Shown here piece by piece: positions 7,141-15,058 of a stretch of DNA of 64,000 bases (positions within the stretch are counted from its first letter, which is position 1; every line of letters begins with the position of its first letter). The notes below the pieces were generated by a model. It saw only the letters and a program-made list of their open reading frames with translations. It was not told the origin of the DNA and made no database searches. The stretch comes from Flavobacterium cyclinae (lineage in GTDB: Bacteria; Bacteroidota; Bacteroidia; Flavobacteriales; Flavobacteriaceae): positions 2,232,001 to 2,296,000 of the forward strand of contig NZ_CP089095.1 in assembly GCF_021172145.1 (NCBI RefSeq). The letters are read 5' to 3'. A program made the translations under genes and the position numbers.

Positions 7141-9024
7141 ATGTCAGAAGCAACACATGATAACCTGCAGAACGCAGATGGACAAGACCAAATGGAACAA
7201 TTAGATGGTGTGACCATTATTAGTCAATCGGTATTAGAGGAAATAGACAATTCTAATGCAGAAGAAAGCGAAGATGATACAATAAAAGAAAAGCACGAAA
7301 TTCCGGTATTGGATTACGATGCGATGTCGATGGAAGCCTTAACCGATGAATTAGAAAAATTAGTCGACAATGAAAAAGTAATGGCGATTAAAGACCATGT
7401 TGAAGGCATCAGAAAAGCTTTTTCGGACAAATATCACCATTTTATAGACGAGAAAAAAGAGGAATTCTTATCTCAAAACAACGAAGAAGGTTTAGAGTTT
7501 GAATATCATTTCCCATTAAAAAATAAGTTTGATTCTATTTACAACACCTATAAATCAAACAAAGCGAAATACTTTAAACAATTACAAAACAATTTAGAAC
7601 AAAACTTTGCGGTACGCGAAAGCTTAATCGAAGAATTAAAAAACCTTATCGATTCAGGCGATGCAAGTATTAGCGATATGTTCAAAAAAGTAAACGAAAT
7701 TCGCGAACGTTGGAAAAATGCCGGTGCAATTCCAAGAGATAAATACAACATCTTGTGGAACAACTACCATTTTCACATGGAGCGTTTTTACGACATCATG
7801 CACTTAGACAAAGAAGCGCGTGATTTAGATTTGAAAAACAATTTAGAGCAAAAGCAAGCTATAATTGCCAAAGCCAAAGAATTGTTGAACGAAGCTGACG
7901 TGATGAAAGCGTTCCGTGAATTGCAATTATTACACCGCGTTTGGAAAGAAGAAATTGGTCCGGTTGATCGTGAACACAGAGAAGCAATTTGGAACGAATT
8001 CAGTGAAATCACCAAACAAATGCACGATAAACGTGAAGGTTTATATGCTGAAGCAAGAGCAAAAGAATCAGACAACTTAGCGGTTAAAAATGAAATTATT
8101 TCGCAAATTATCGCTTTAGGAAACGAGAAAATCGATTCGCACAGTGGATGGCAAGCGCAAATTCAGAAAATGGAAGCGCTGCGTGAAGCGTTCTTTAAAG
8201 CAGGAAAAGTACCAGCAGAAGTAACGGAGGAAACTTGGGCTAACTTTAAAAATGCAGTTAGAGCTTTTAATGCGAATAAAAATGTTTTCTATAAAGATAT
8301 TAAAAACGAGCAACAAGATAATTTAAATAAAAAATTAGCTTTAGTAGAAAAAGCAAAATCGTTGCAAGACAGCACAGATTTTGCTGCTACAACTCCAATT
8401 ATGAAGAAAATTCAAGACGATTGGAAGAAAATTGGGCACGTACCTCGTAAATATTCTGACAGTGTTTGGAAAGACTTTAAAGATGCTTGTAATGCATATT
8501 TCGACAGAATGCATGAAGCAAGAAATGCCGAAACTAGTGAAGAAGTAGAAGCATTTGAAAAGAAAAAAGCATTTTTAGAAGAGTTAAAATCATTCACTTT
8601 AACTGGCGAACACAAAGCAGATTTGGATGCAATTAAAGCTCATATTGCGACTTGGAAAACCTTTGGAAAAGTACCTTATAACAGAAGACATATTGAAGGA
8701 AAATTCAATAAAATTTTAGATGCCTTGTTTGAAAAACTAAGCCTATCTAAAAAAGACACTGAAATGATGCGTTTTAATAATCGCTTAGAGCAATTAGCAG
8801 AAGGCGACGACCGCAGAGCTTTAGAACAAGAGCAATTCTTCATTAGAAAGAAAATCGACGAAGTACAAAGCGAAATTTTCCAGTTAGAAAACAACATTCA
8901 GTTTATTAGCAGTAGTTCGAAAGGTGAAAATCCTTTTATTAAAGAAGTTCAAAAAAGCATTGAACGCCACAAAGACGACTTGAAATTGTGGAAAGAAAAG
9001 CTACAGCAAATTAAAAATATGTAA
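7141..9024 (+). CDS. DUF349 domain-containing protein
   Basis: A 627-residue, highly charged, largely helical protein. After an acidic N-terminal tail (about residues 1-60) it has repeated DUF349 units, each ending in a W-K-x-x-G-x-I/V-P motif: RWKNAGAIPRDKYNILW (near 187), a variant near 268, FFKAGKVPAEVTEETW, DWKKIGHVPRKYSDSVW and TWKTFGKVPYNRRHI. The last 90 residues look like coiled coil. No signal peptide or membrane segment. The family is conserved across Bacteroidota; its molecular role is not established. A strong terminator follows. Confidence 0.85.
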   Translation: MSEATHDNLQNADGQDQMEQLDGVTIISQSVLEEIDNSNAEESEDDTIKEKHEIPVLDYDAMSMEALTDELEKLVDNEKVMAIKDHVEGIRKAFSDKYHHFIDEKKEEFLSQNNEEGLEFEYHFPLKNKFDSIYNTYKSNKAKYFKQLQNNLEQNFAVRESLIEELKNLIDSGDASISDMFKKVNEIRERWKNAGAIPRDKYNILWNNYHFHMERFYDIMHLDKEARDLDLKNNLEQKQAIIAKAKELLNEADVMKAFRELQLLHRVWKEEIGPVDREHREAIWNEFSEITKQMHDKREGLYAEARAKESDNLAVKNEIISQIIALGNEKIDSHSGWQAQIQKMEALREAFFKAGKVPAEVTEETWANFKNAVRAFNANKNVFYKDIKNEQQDNLNKKLALVEKAKSLQDSTDFAATTPIMKKIQDDWKKIGHVPRKYSDSVWKDFKDACNAYFDRMHEARNAETSEEVEAFEKKKAFLEELKSFTLTGEHKADLDAIKAHIATWKTFGKVPYNRRHIEGKFNKILDALFEKLSLSKKDTEMMRFNNRLEQLAEGDDRRALEQEQFFIRKKIDEVQSEIFQLENNIQFISSSSKGENPFIKEVQKSIERHKDDLKLWKEKLQQIKNM

Positions 9025-9030
9025 GATAGA

Positions 9031-9058
9031 ATCCCGAGTTTAGGCTCGGGATTTTTTT
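9031..9058 (+). terminator. Rho-independent terminator of the DUF349 gene
   Basis: Eight-bp GC-rich stem ATCCCGAG / CTCGGGAT with a 6-nt loop followed by seven Ts, just after the DUF349 stop. Confidence 0.9.
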
Positions 9059-9103
9059 GTTGACAATTTTAAAACACAACAATTAACTTTGTAAGATTTT
9101 CGT

Positions 9104-9111
9104 TATATTTG
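9104..9111 (+). promoter_or_regulatory. -7 box (TATATTTG) for the small secreted protein
   Basis: Exact TAnnTTTG match 32 bp before the ATG at 9144. No clear -33 TTG. Confidence 0.45.
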
Positions 9112-9143
9112 ATAAAACGTTATTGACACTCGTTATATCTTAT

Positions 9144-9623
9144 ATGAAAAAATATTTATTTTTAATATTCCTTTTAGTAAATTCAATATTTTTATACTCT
9201 CAAAATAACCAAGATGAACCCATTTGGTGGAAATGGGAAAGAGAAGGCAAGTATTTAGAAGTAGCTAGTCATTTGCTATATATAGTTGAATCGGATTCTA
9301 CTACAAATAAACATGCAGATTATCTTCATATCGCTAGAAGTTATGGTTATTTAAATGATTATGAAAAAGCTATTTTCTATTTTAAAAAATCAATGATTGG
9401 TTTAGAAGAAAAGAATGACGAACAATTTTGGTGGTATTATCAAGGAACTTTAGCATTTTTTGAAAGAAATAAAGATAAACTTAAAATTTATTTAGATAAA
9501 CTAGAAAACAATCATTCGAACTACTACAAGAATAATTATCTAACTTTAAAATCGCTTTATGAAAATTTCGAGAAAGGATATTTAGAAGCTTCTAGATGGA
9601 AAAATAATCAAACTAAAAATTAA
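9144..9623 (+). CDS. Small secreted protein with TPR-like helices
   Basis: A 159-residue protein with a clear signal peptide (KKYLFLIFLLVNSIFLYSQ) and a helical remainder. HADYLHIARSYGYLNDYEKAIFYFKKSM looks like one TPR unit, and a weaker second follows. Aromatic-rich (WWKWEREGKY, FWWYYQG). No known family is recognised and no function can be assigned. ATG 9144 is preferred over the TTG 21 bases upstream because it begins the signal peptide. It is a single-gene unit between a terminator upstream and repeats downstream. Confidence 0.65.
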   Translation: MKKYLFLIFLLVNSIFLYSQNNQDEPIWWKWEREGKYLEVASHLLYIVESDSTTNKHADYLHIARSYGYLNDYEKAIFYFKKSMIGLEEKNDEQFWWYYQGTLAFFERNKDKLKIYLDKLENNHSNYYKNNYLTLKSLYENFEKGYLEASRWKNNQTKN

Positions 9624-9639
9624 AATACCGTCCCTACAG

Positions 9640-9840
9640 GACTTCCTAATCGTTGTGTTGATTTTTTACCCATATTACGTTCCTACGGAGCTACCTACAT
9701 TCCGTTCCTACGGAACTAGAAAAAATAAATAAAACTAATGTAAAATGCCGTTAGGCATGAAATATGGGTAACATAAAGTAATATAGCTGAAAAAATCCCG
9801 TAGGGATGACATAAAAGAGATGCTTAACAGCATGACAAGA
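9640..9840. repeat. Composite palindromic intergenic element
   Basis: An 11-bp perfect inverted repeat (TTACCCATATT at 9666-9676, its complement at 9761-9771) encloses two direct copies of GTTCCTACGGA (9679-9689 and 9704-9714, period 25) and the self-complementary TGCCGTTAGGCA near 9746. CCCGTAGGGATGACAT follows near 9798. No coding potential: the minus-strand frame 9735-9941 is repeat-derived. The 13-mer at 9748-9760 recurs inverted at 6878-6890. Confidence 0.7.
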
Positions 9841-9845
9841 TTGAG

Positions 9846-9894
9846 GATAAACTTTGCGTGCTTTGTGCCTTCTTTGTGCTCCTTGTGGTTAAAC
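9846..9894 (-). repeat. CACAAAG-word repeat
   Basis: On the minus strand the words CACAAGG, CACAAAG, CACAAAG and CGCAAAG follow one another with 8-10 nt periodicity. The same words occur near 6805-6832. Confidence 0.55.
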
Positions 9895-9947
9895 CTGAAC
9901 ACTGAGACTGAACACTGAGACTGAACACTGAGACTGAACACTGAACA
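9895..9947 (+). repeat. 13-nt tandem repeat abutting the mazG stop codon
   Basis: The unit CTGAACACTGAGA occurs three times in full plus a partial copy, then ACTGAAC and ACTACAA. It is a 7+6 version of the ACT heptad array. It runs directly into the mazG stop codon (9948-9950 on the minus strand), which forms part of the last unit. Confidence 0.85.
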
Positions 9948-10721
9948 CTACAAATTCTTCGCTTCTTCCCAAAAAACATCCATTTCAGCTAACGTCATAT
10001 CGGCTAAAGGTTTGCCTAATTCTGTGGCTTTACTTTCTAAATATTGAAAACGTTTGATGAATTTTTTATTCGTGCGTTCTAAAGCGTCTTCTGGGTTTAC
10101 TTTTAAGAATCTGGCATAGTTTATCATGGAAAACAAAACATCGCCAAATTCGGCTTCTATTTTATCTTGATTGCCGGCTTGTACCTCAACTTGAAGTTCG
10201 TTTAGTTCTTCTTGTACTTTGTCCCAAACTTGGTGCGGTTCTTCCCAATCAAATCCAACGCCTTTTACCTTATCTTGAATGCGACTTGCTTTTACTAACG
10301 CAGGCAAACTTTTTGGCACACCTTCTAATACTGATTTTTTGCCTTCTTTCAGTTTTAATTTTTCCCAATTTTGCTTTACTTCCTCTTCGTCAGCCACCAC
10401 CACATCGCTATAAATATGTGGATGACGATCAATTAATTTATCACAAATGGAATTCGCAACATCAGCGATATCAAAATCATTGGTTTCGCTACCAATTTTG
10501 GCATAAAAGACAATATGTAATAACAAATCGCCCAACTCTTTTTTGATTTCCTGTAAATCGTTATCTAAAATGGCGTCGCCTAATTCGTAGGTTTCTTCAA
10601 TCGTCAAATGACGAAGACTTTCAAGTGTTTGTTTTTTATCCCACGGACATTTTTCGCGTAAATCGTCCATGATATCTAAAAGTCGGTTGAAAGCTTGTAG
10701 TTGTTGTTGGCGTGTGTTCAT
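9948..10721 (-). CDS. mazG: Nucleoside triphosphate pyrophosphohydrolase MazG
   Basis: A 257-residue tandem MazG protein that hydrolyses (d)NTPs to monophosphate and pyrophosphate, a house-cleaning and stringent-response-related activity. The first domain has CPWDKKQTLESLRHLTIEETYELGDAI with the EExxE metal motif, followed by KKELGDLLLHIVFYA. The second has EEPHQVWDKVQEELNELQVE and EAEFGDVLFSMINYARFL. Length is typical of two-domain MazG. ATG 10721 is chosen; an earlier ATG at 10781 would add 20 residues encoded in a TTTCAAG/CTTGAAA word repeat. Its stop codon is embedded in the 13-nt tandem repeat. Confidence 0.93.
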   Translation of the reverse strand: MNTRQQQLQAFNRLLDIMDDLREKCPWDKKQTLESLRHLTIEETYELGDAILDNDLQEIKKELGDLLLHIVFYAKIGSETNDFDIADVANSICDKLIDRHPHIYSDVVVADEEEVKQNWEKLKLKEGKKSVLEGVPKSLPALVKASRIQDKVKGVGFDWEEPHQVWDKVQEELNELQVEVQAGNQDKIEAEFGDVLFSMINYARFLKVNPEDALERTNKKFIKRFQYLESKATELGKPLADMTLAEMDVFWEEAKNL

Positions 10722-10732
10722 GATTTTGTTTT

Positions 10733-10782
10733 TTGTTTCAAGTTTCAAGTTTGAAATTGTTCTTGAAATTGATTTTTGCACT
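10733..10782. repeat. TTTCAAG/CTTGAAA inverted word array upstream of mazG
   Basis: Two tandem TTTCAAG words followed by inverted TTGAAAT/CTTGAAA words, forming an imperfect palindrome just before the mazG start. Similar TTGAAA/TTGATTT words occur at 3256-3290. Confidence 0.5.
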
Positions 10783-10799
10783 TGTTTATGTAAAAATAA

Positions 10800-10828
10800 A
10801 AAATCCCACGTGGAAAACGCAGGATTTT
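10800..10828 (-). terminator. Probable terminator of the DUF5606 gene
   Basis: Inverted repeat AAAATCC / GGATTTT with imperfect inner pairing. On the minus strand it is followed by a T-rich run, about 20 bases after the DUF5606 stop. Confidence 0.6.
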
Positions 10829-10848
10829 AAAGTATAATTTTTAACTAC

Positions 10849-11283
10849 TTATTCAGCAGCTGGAGTTTCTTCTTCTTGTTTGATTTCTTTTGTTAATGCT
10901 TCTACAGAAACAAAACCTTTTGGTTGTAATAAGTTGTACCAGTTTAAGATTTTCTTGATATCAGAAGTATATACTCTGTCCTCATCAAATTCTGGTAAAA
11001 TTTCTCTAAAGTAAGCTTTTAATTTAGCATCATCTTCTTTATGAGACATTGCTAAACCATCATTTTCTTTTGTAGCGATAGATTTGAAAACTTCCGCTAA
11101 ACGAACTTCTTCAGAGTATGTATAAACTGCAATTTCAGACAACAAACTTACATTTGCTCTCATTCCTACTGTTATCTTTTTTCCGTCTAATAAAGATTCG
11201 GCAACAAATCCTGTACGTGTTTGAATTTTTAATTCATATAAACCTGGTTTCCCAGAAATAGCTAATATTTTTTGAATGCTCAT
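10849..11283 (-). CDS. DUF5606 family protein
   Basis: A 144-residue cytoplasmic protein with the N-terminal segment MSIQKILAISGKPGLYELK and a GMRANVSLLSEIAVYT stretch typical of DUF5606, conserved in Flavobacteriia. The C-terminal 15 residues are acidic (KQEEETPAAE). Function unknown. It lies between def upstream and mazG downstream on the same strand, but has its own -7 box and terminator, so it is probably transcribed separately as well. Confidence 0.8.
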   Translation of the reverse strand: MSIQKILAISGKPGLYELKIQTRTGFVAESLLDGKKITVGMRANVSLLSEIAVYTYSEEVRLAEVFKSIATKENDGLAMSHKEDDAKLKAYFREILPEFDEDRVYTSDIKKILNWYNLLQPKGFVSVEALTKEIKQEEETPAAE

Positions 11284-11305
11284 TTTTCTTACTTATTAAG
11301 GTTGG

Positions 11306-11313
11306 CAAATATA
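11306..11313 (-). promoter_or_regulatory. -7 box (TATATTTG) for the DUF5606 gene
   Basis: Exact TAnnTTTG on the minus strand, 22 bp before the ATG. Confidence 0.5.
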
Positions 11314-11320
11314 TTATTTT

Positions 11321-11408
11321 AAAGTAAAAAGTGAAACGTAAAAAGTAAAAAGTTTAAAAGAATTTAAATTTAACTGATTACTAAAAACTGAACACTGAAT
11401 ACTGCAAA
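11321..11408. repeat. Inverted AGT/ACT heptad arrays between DUF5606 and def
   Basis: Left arm from 11321: AAAGTAA, AAAGTGA, AACGTAA, AAAGTAA, AAAGTTT. Right arm 11374-11408: ACTGATT, ACTAAAA, ACTGAAC, ACTGAAT, ACTGCAA. Both have strict 7-nt period. The arms share the AGTA, AGTG, GT, AGTA, AGTT pattern in register when one is reverse-complemented. The right arm ends one base before the def stop codon. Confidence 0.8.
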
Positions 11409-11996
11409 TTAACGTCCTTTTTTGTTTACGTATTTCATTTTATAATCGGGTCTTGCTTTACCATCCATAATGTTTTGCAATTTTTTCCCTATTAACTTCT
11501 TTTTCAACATTGAAAGATGATCTGTAAATAAGATTCCTTCAATATGATCGTATTCATGCTGAATAACACGCGCGATTAAACCATCGTAAACTTCAGTCTT
11601 TTTATTAAAGTCTTCGTCCATATACTCTATCGTAATTTTATCATGACGAAAAACATCTTCACGTACATCGGGAATACTTAAACAACCTTCGTTGAATCCC
11701 CAAATATCACCTTCTTCTTTGATGATTTTTGCATTAATAAACGTCTTTTTGAAATCTTTCATTAAGGCAGCTTCTTCTTTAGAAACGTCATCACTATCAG
11801 AAAAAGGTTCGGTATCAACAATGAACAAACGAATAGGCAATCCAACTTGTGGAGCCGCCAATCCTACGCCATGTGCATGATACATGGTTTCATACATATT
11901 AGCAATTGTTTCTTTTAGATTTGGATATTCTGGAGTTATATCCTCTCCTACTTTACGTAAAACTGGTTCTCCGTATCCGTATATTGGTAAAATCAT
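11409..11996 (-). CDS. def: Peptide deformylase
   Basis: A 195-residue Fe/Zn metallopeptidase that removes the N-formyl group from nascent proteins. All three signature motifs are intact: GVGLAAPQVG (43-52), EGCLS (103-107, metal-binding Cys) and HEYDH (147-151, metal-binding His and catalytic Glu). The insert between motifs 1 and 2 is longer than in enterobacterial Def, as is usual in Bacteroidota. It follows ruvX on the same strand with about 65 bp between them, and a -7 box abuts the ruvX stop. The stop codon adjoins a heptad repeat array. Confidence 0.95.
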   Translation of the reverse strand: MILPIYGYGEPVLRKVGEDITPEYPNLKETIANMYETMYHAHGVGLAAPQVGLPIRLFIVDTEPFSDSDDVSKEEAALMKDFKKTFINAKIIKEEGDIWGFNEGCLSIPDVREDVFRHDKITIEYMDEDFNKKTEVYDGLIARVIQHEYDHIEGILFTDHLSMLKKKLIGKKLQNIMDGKARPDYKMKYVNKKGR

Positions 11997-12053
11997 GCTG
12001 TAAATTTTATTATTTGTAAACTTAAAGTTGGAATTGTTACATCAAATTCGATG

Positions 12054-12061
12054 CAAAAGTA
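12054..12061 (-). promoter_or_regulatory. -7 box (TACTTTTG) for def
   Basis: Exact TAnnTTTG on the minus strand, immediately adjacent to the ruvX stop codon, about 57 bp before the def ATG. Confidence 0.45.
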
Positions 12062-12472
12062 CTATTTTTTGTAATGTAAATAATCCTGAAGCATAATTGT
12101 TGCGGCAATTTCGTCAACCAAAGCTTTATTTTGACGTTGTTTTTTCTTTAAACCGCTATCAATCATGGTTTGAAATGCCATTTTAGAAGTAAAACGTTCA
12201 TCTACACGTTCAACAGGCATTTCAGGAAAATTACTTTTGAAAGTCTCAAGAAATTTATTGATTATTTCCGCACTTTGCGAAGGCGTTCCATCCATTTGCT
12301 TTGGTTCGCCCAAAATTACTTTCTCTACTTTTTCTTTACCAAAATAATCCTTTAAAAAAGAAATTGCCGTTTCAGAAGCTACAGTAGTTAAGCCAAAAGC
12401 TATCATCTGCATTTCATCGGTAACAGCTATTCCTGTCCGTTTTATTCCGTAATCTATTGCTAAAATTCGCAT
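12062..12472 (-). CDS. ruvX: Holliday junction resolvase-like RuvX (YqgF)
   Basis: A 136-residue RNase H-fold nuclease. It starts with MRILAIDYGIKRTGIAVTD (catalytic Asp7 region), then VEKVILGEPKQMDGTPSQSA, ERVDERFTSKMA and DEIAATIMLQDYL, all typical of the family. Members act in 16S rRNA 5'-end processing and/or Holliday-junction resolution. The size is standard. A -7 box lies 17 bp upstream, and def follows on the same strand. Confidence 0.93.
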   Translation of the reverse strand: MRILAIDYGIKRTGIAVTDEMQMIAFGLTTVASETAISFLKDYFGKEKVEKVILGEPKQMDGTPSQSAEIINKFLETFKSNFPEMPVERVDERFTSKMAFQTMIDSGLKKKQRQNKALVDEIAATIMLQDYLHYKK

Positions 12473-12488
12473 ATACTACTATTTTAAG

Positions 12489-12496
12489 CAAATATA
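12489..12496 (-). promoter_or_regulatory. -7 box (TATATTTG) for ruvX
   Basis: Exact TAnnTTTG on the minus strand, 16 bp upstream of the ruvX ATG. Confidence 0.5.
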
Positions 12497-12516
12497 AGGT
12501 CTTCTAAATAATAAAA

Positions 12517-13998
12517 CTATTCTTCTAATTGTAATATTTTAGCTGTACTTGATTTTACTTGAGTAAACAATTCTTCATTTTCGTTTAGTTGAGCACCATA
12601 AGAGGGAATCATTATTTTCATTTTTGATTGCCAATCAGCCGATTTTATTTGTTCACCAAAACATCTTTCGAGTAATTCAATCATTACTGAAACCGCAGTA
12701 GAAGCTCCAGGAGAAGCACCTAATAAAGCGGCTAAAGTACAATCCGAAGAAGAAACGATTTCTGTACCAAATTGCAATATTCCTTTACCATTTTCATCTT
12801 TCTTAATAATTTGAACTCGATTCCCTGCTTGTTCTAAAACCCAATCTTCTGGTTTAGCATTAGGGAAATATTCTTTTAATGCTTCAACACGTTCTTCATG
12901 CGATTGCATTACTTGTTCAATTAAATATTTTGTAAGCGGTATATTATTTGCTCCAGCATATAACATTGGCCAAAGATTACTCGTTTTTATTGATTTCAAT
13001 AAATCAAAATACGAACCTTTCTTCAAAAATTTAGTTGTAAATCCGGCATAGGGACCAAATAATAATTCTTGTTTCCCACCGATAACACGAGTATCTAAAT
13101 GAGGAACCGACATTGGAGGTGCTCCTATTGCAGCTTTACCATAAACTTTTGCATGATGTTGTTTGATGATAGTTTCATTTGTGCAACGCAGCCATTGACC
13201 ACTAACTGGAAAACCTCCAAAACCTTTTCCTTCAAAAATTTTAGATTTTTCTAACAAAGGTAATGAGCCACCACCTGCACCAATGAAGATAAATTTTGTT
13301 ATTATTTTTCTTTTTTTTCCAGTTTGCAAATCTTTAACCTTTACAACCCATTCATTATTTATATTTTTCTTCAACTTGGCAACTTCATGCTGAAAATGCA
13401 TATTTACATCTTGCTGACTTTGCAAATAACCAAACATTTGACGTGTTAAATTTCCAAAATTCACATCAGTTCCACGTTGCATAAAAGTTCCAGCTACTTG
13501 CTCATCTTCATTTCTTCCCTCCATTACTAAAGGCATCCATTCTTTCAATTCTGTAGGGTCAACTGAAAGTTTCATTTCTTTAAACAATGGTGATTGTGTC
13601 ATCAACTTATATCGCTTCTTTAAAAAAGAGACATTGTTTTTACCCCAAACAAAACTAACATGAGGAACTGTTTTAATAAACTTTTCAGGGGTTTGGATTA
13701 AGTTTTCTTTAACCAAATATGACCAAAATTGTCTTGAAACCTCAAATTGCTCAGCAATCTGGATTGCTTTAGAAATATTTATATTCCCTTTACTGTCTTG
13801 AGGTGTATAATTTAATTCGCAAAAAGCAGAATGACCTGTTCCTGCATTATTCCATGCATCAGAACTTTCAGTAGAAATAGCATCTAATTTTTCAAAAATT
13901 TCAATTGAAATATTAGGCTGTAATTGTTTTAATAAAGTCCCTAAAGTAGCGCTCATTATTCCTGAACCAACCAATACAATATCTGCTTTTATTTCCAT
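12517..13998 (-). CDS. mqo: Malate:quinone oxidoreductase
   Basis: A 493-residue FAD-dependent, membrane-associated enzyme oxidising malate to oxaloacetate and reducing the quinone pool (menaquinone in flavobacteria). The N-terminal dinucleotide-binding motif DIVLVGSGIMSATLGTLL is followed by AWNNAGTGHSAFCELNYTP, FIGAGGGSLPLLEKS, GFGGFPVSGQWLRC and the C-terminal LAALLGASPGASTAVSVM, all diagnostic for Mqo. Full length. A -7 box lies about 30 bp upstream, and it is divergent from dapD. Confidence 0.95.
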   Translation of the reverse strand: MEIKADIVLVGSGIMSATLGTLLKQLQPNISIEIFEKLDAISTESSDAWNNAGTGHSAFCELNYTPQDSKGNINISKAIQIAEQFEVSRQFWSYLVKENLIQTPEKFIKTVPHVSFVWGKNNVSFLKKRYKLMTQSPLFKEMKLSVDPTELKEWMPLVMEGRNEDEQVAGTFMQRGTDVNFGNLTRQMFGYLQSQQDVNMHFQHEVAKLKKNINNEWVVKVKDLQTGKKRKIITKFIFIGAGGGSLPLLEKSKIFEGKGFGGFPVSGQWLRCTNETIIKQHHAKVYGKAAIGAPPMSVPHLDTRVIGGKQELLFGPYAGFTTKFLKKGSYFDLLKSIKTSNLWPMLYAGANNIPLTKYLIEQVMQSHEERVEALKEYFPNAKPEDWVLEQAGNRVQIIKKDENGKGILQFGTEIVSSSDCTLAALLGASPGASTAVSVMIELLERCFGEQIKSADWQSKMKIMIPSYGAQLNENEELFTQVKSSTAKILQLEE

Positions 13999-14026
13999 GA
14001 TAAAATATTTTGTGAATTAAAAATCG

Positions 14027-14034
14027 CAAAGATA
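14027..14034 (-). promoter_or_regulatory. -7 box (TATCTTTG) for mqo
   Basis: Exact TAnnTTTG on the minus strand, 28 bp before the mqo ATG. Confidence 0.5.
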
Positions 14035-14209
14035 TTTCAATGACTTTAATTAAATTAAATGTTTACATATGGTTTTATTAAAAAAATATAAATGAAAACG
14101 TTATCGTTAATAACTATTTTGTTAAAATAAACTATTAAGTATAAAAACTATTATTTGTGATATTATCATGCTATTAAATCTTTTATACTATAAAAATTTA
14201 AAAACCTTT

Positions 14210-14217
14210 TATCTTTG
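14210..14217 (+). promoter_or_regulatory. -7 box (TATCTTTG) for dapD
   Basis: Exact TAnnTTTG ending 12 bp before the dapD ATG. Transcription would begin only a few bases before the start codon, giving a very short leader. It rules out the TTG at 14215 as the start. Confidence 0.6.
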
Positions 14218-14229
14218 CAGAAAAAAAAG

Positions 14230-15057
14230 ATGAATAGCTTACAATCAACAATAGAACAAGCTTGGGAAAACCGCGCTTTACTTCAAGAAGAAACTACGCA
14301 AAAAGCCATAAGAGAAGTAATAGAATTATTAGATAGTGGAAAACTTCGTGTGGCTGAACCAGTTGATCCCGAAGTTTCGGGAGGCTGGAAAGTAAACGAA
14401 TGGGTGAAAAAAGCTGTGGTAATGTACTTCCCAATTCAAAAAATGGAAACTTGGGAATCGGGTATTTTTGAATATCACGACAAAATGTTATTAAAACGCA
14501 ATTATGCTGAAAAAGGAATTCGTGTAGTTCCTAATGCTGTTGCACGATATGGTGCTTATATATCAAGTGGTGTTATTATGATGCCTAGTTATGTTAACAT
14601 TGGCGCATATGTTGATGAAGGCACAATGGTTGATACATGGGCAACAGTAGGAAGTTGTGCTCAAATTGGAAAACATGTTCATTTAAGTGGTGGTGTAGGA
14701 ATTGGTGGTGTTTTAGAACCATTACAAGCTGCTCCTGTAATCATTGAAGATGGTGCATTCATTGGCTCAAGATGTATTGTAGTTGAAGGAGTTCACGTTG
14801 GAAAAGAAGCGGTTCTAGGTGCTAATGTATGCTTAACAGGTTCTACAAAAATTATTGACGTAACAGGTAATGAACCCTTAGAATATAAAGGAGTGGTTCC
14901 AGCTCGTTCGGTAGTAATTCCTGGAAGTTATACAAAGAAATTCCCTGCTGGAGAATATCAAGTTCCATGTGCCATCATCATTGGACAAAGAAAACCTTCA
15001 ACCGATTTGAAAACTTCTTTGAATGATGCTTTAAGAGAATATAATGTAGCGGTATAA
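14230..15057 (+). CDS. dapD: 2,3,4,5-tetrahydropyridine-2,6-dicarboxylate N-succinyltransferase
   Basis: A 275-residue acyltransferase of the succinylase branch of lysine/meso-diaminopimelate synthesis. It has an N-terminal helical domain (about 1-90), a left-handed beta-helix of hexapeptide repeats (about 105-235, with VPNAVARYGAYISSGVIMMP and HVHLSGGVGIGGVLEPLQA) and a C-terminal tail. Start: the in-frame TTG at 14215 lies inside the -7 box, so ATG 14230 (MNSLQSTIEQAWENR) is used. Monocistronic, with a hairpin terminator downstream. Confidence 0.95.
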   Translation: MNSLQSTIEQAWENRALLQEETTQKAIREVIELLDSGKLRVAEPVDPEVSGGWKVNEWVKKAVVMYFPIQKMETWESGIFEYHDKMLLKRNYAEKGIRVVPNAVARYGAYISSGVIMMPSYVNIGAYVDEGTMVDTWATVGSCAQIGKHVHLSGGVGIGGVLEPLQAAPVIIEDGAFIGSRCIVVEGVHVGKEAVLGANVCLTGSTKIIDVTGNEPLEYKGVVPARSVVIPGSYTKKFPAGEYQVPCAIIIGQRKPSTDLKTSLNDALREYNVAV

Positions 15058-15058
15058 T

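Noticed and set aside
6971..7156. Minus-strand open frame before the DUF349 gene
   Set aside because: Crosses the 42-nt dispersed element and the probable promoter; no family resemblance.
7548..8897. Several 66-95 codon frames antisense to the DUF349 gene
   Set aside because: Antisense shadows of a Lys/Glu-rich helical gene; Ser/Phe/Leu-rich and without start context.
9735..9941. Minus-strand open frame between the small secreted protein and mazG
   Set aside because: Entirely composed of intergenic repeats (HKEHKEGTKHAK and QSQCSVSVF reflect tandem words).
14099..14150. Operator or riboswitch between mqo and dapD
   Set aside because: Short AT-rich inverted words (GTTAT ... ATAAC) are visible, but nothing exceeds what this composition gives by chance.
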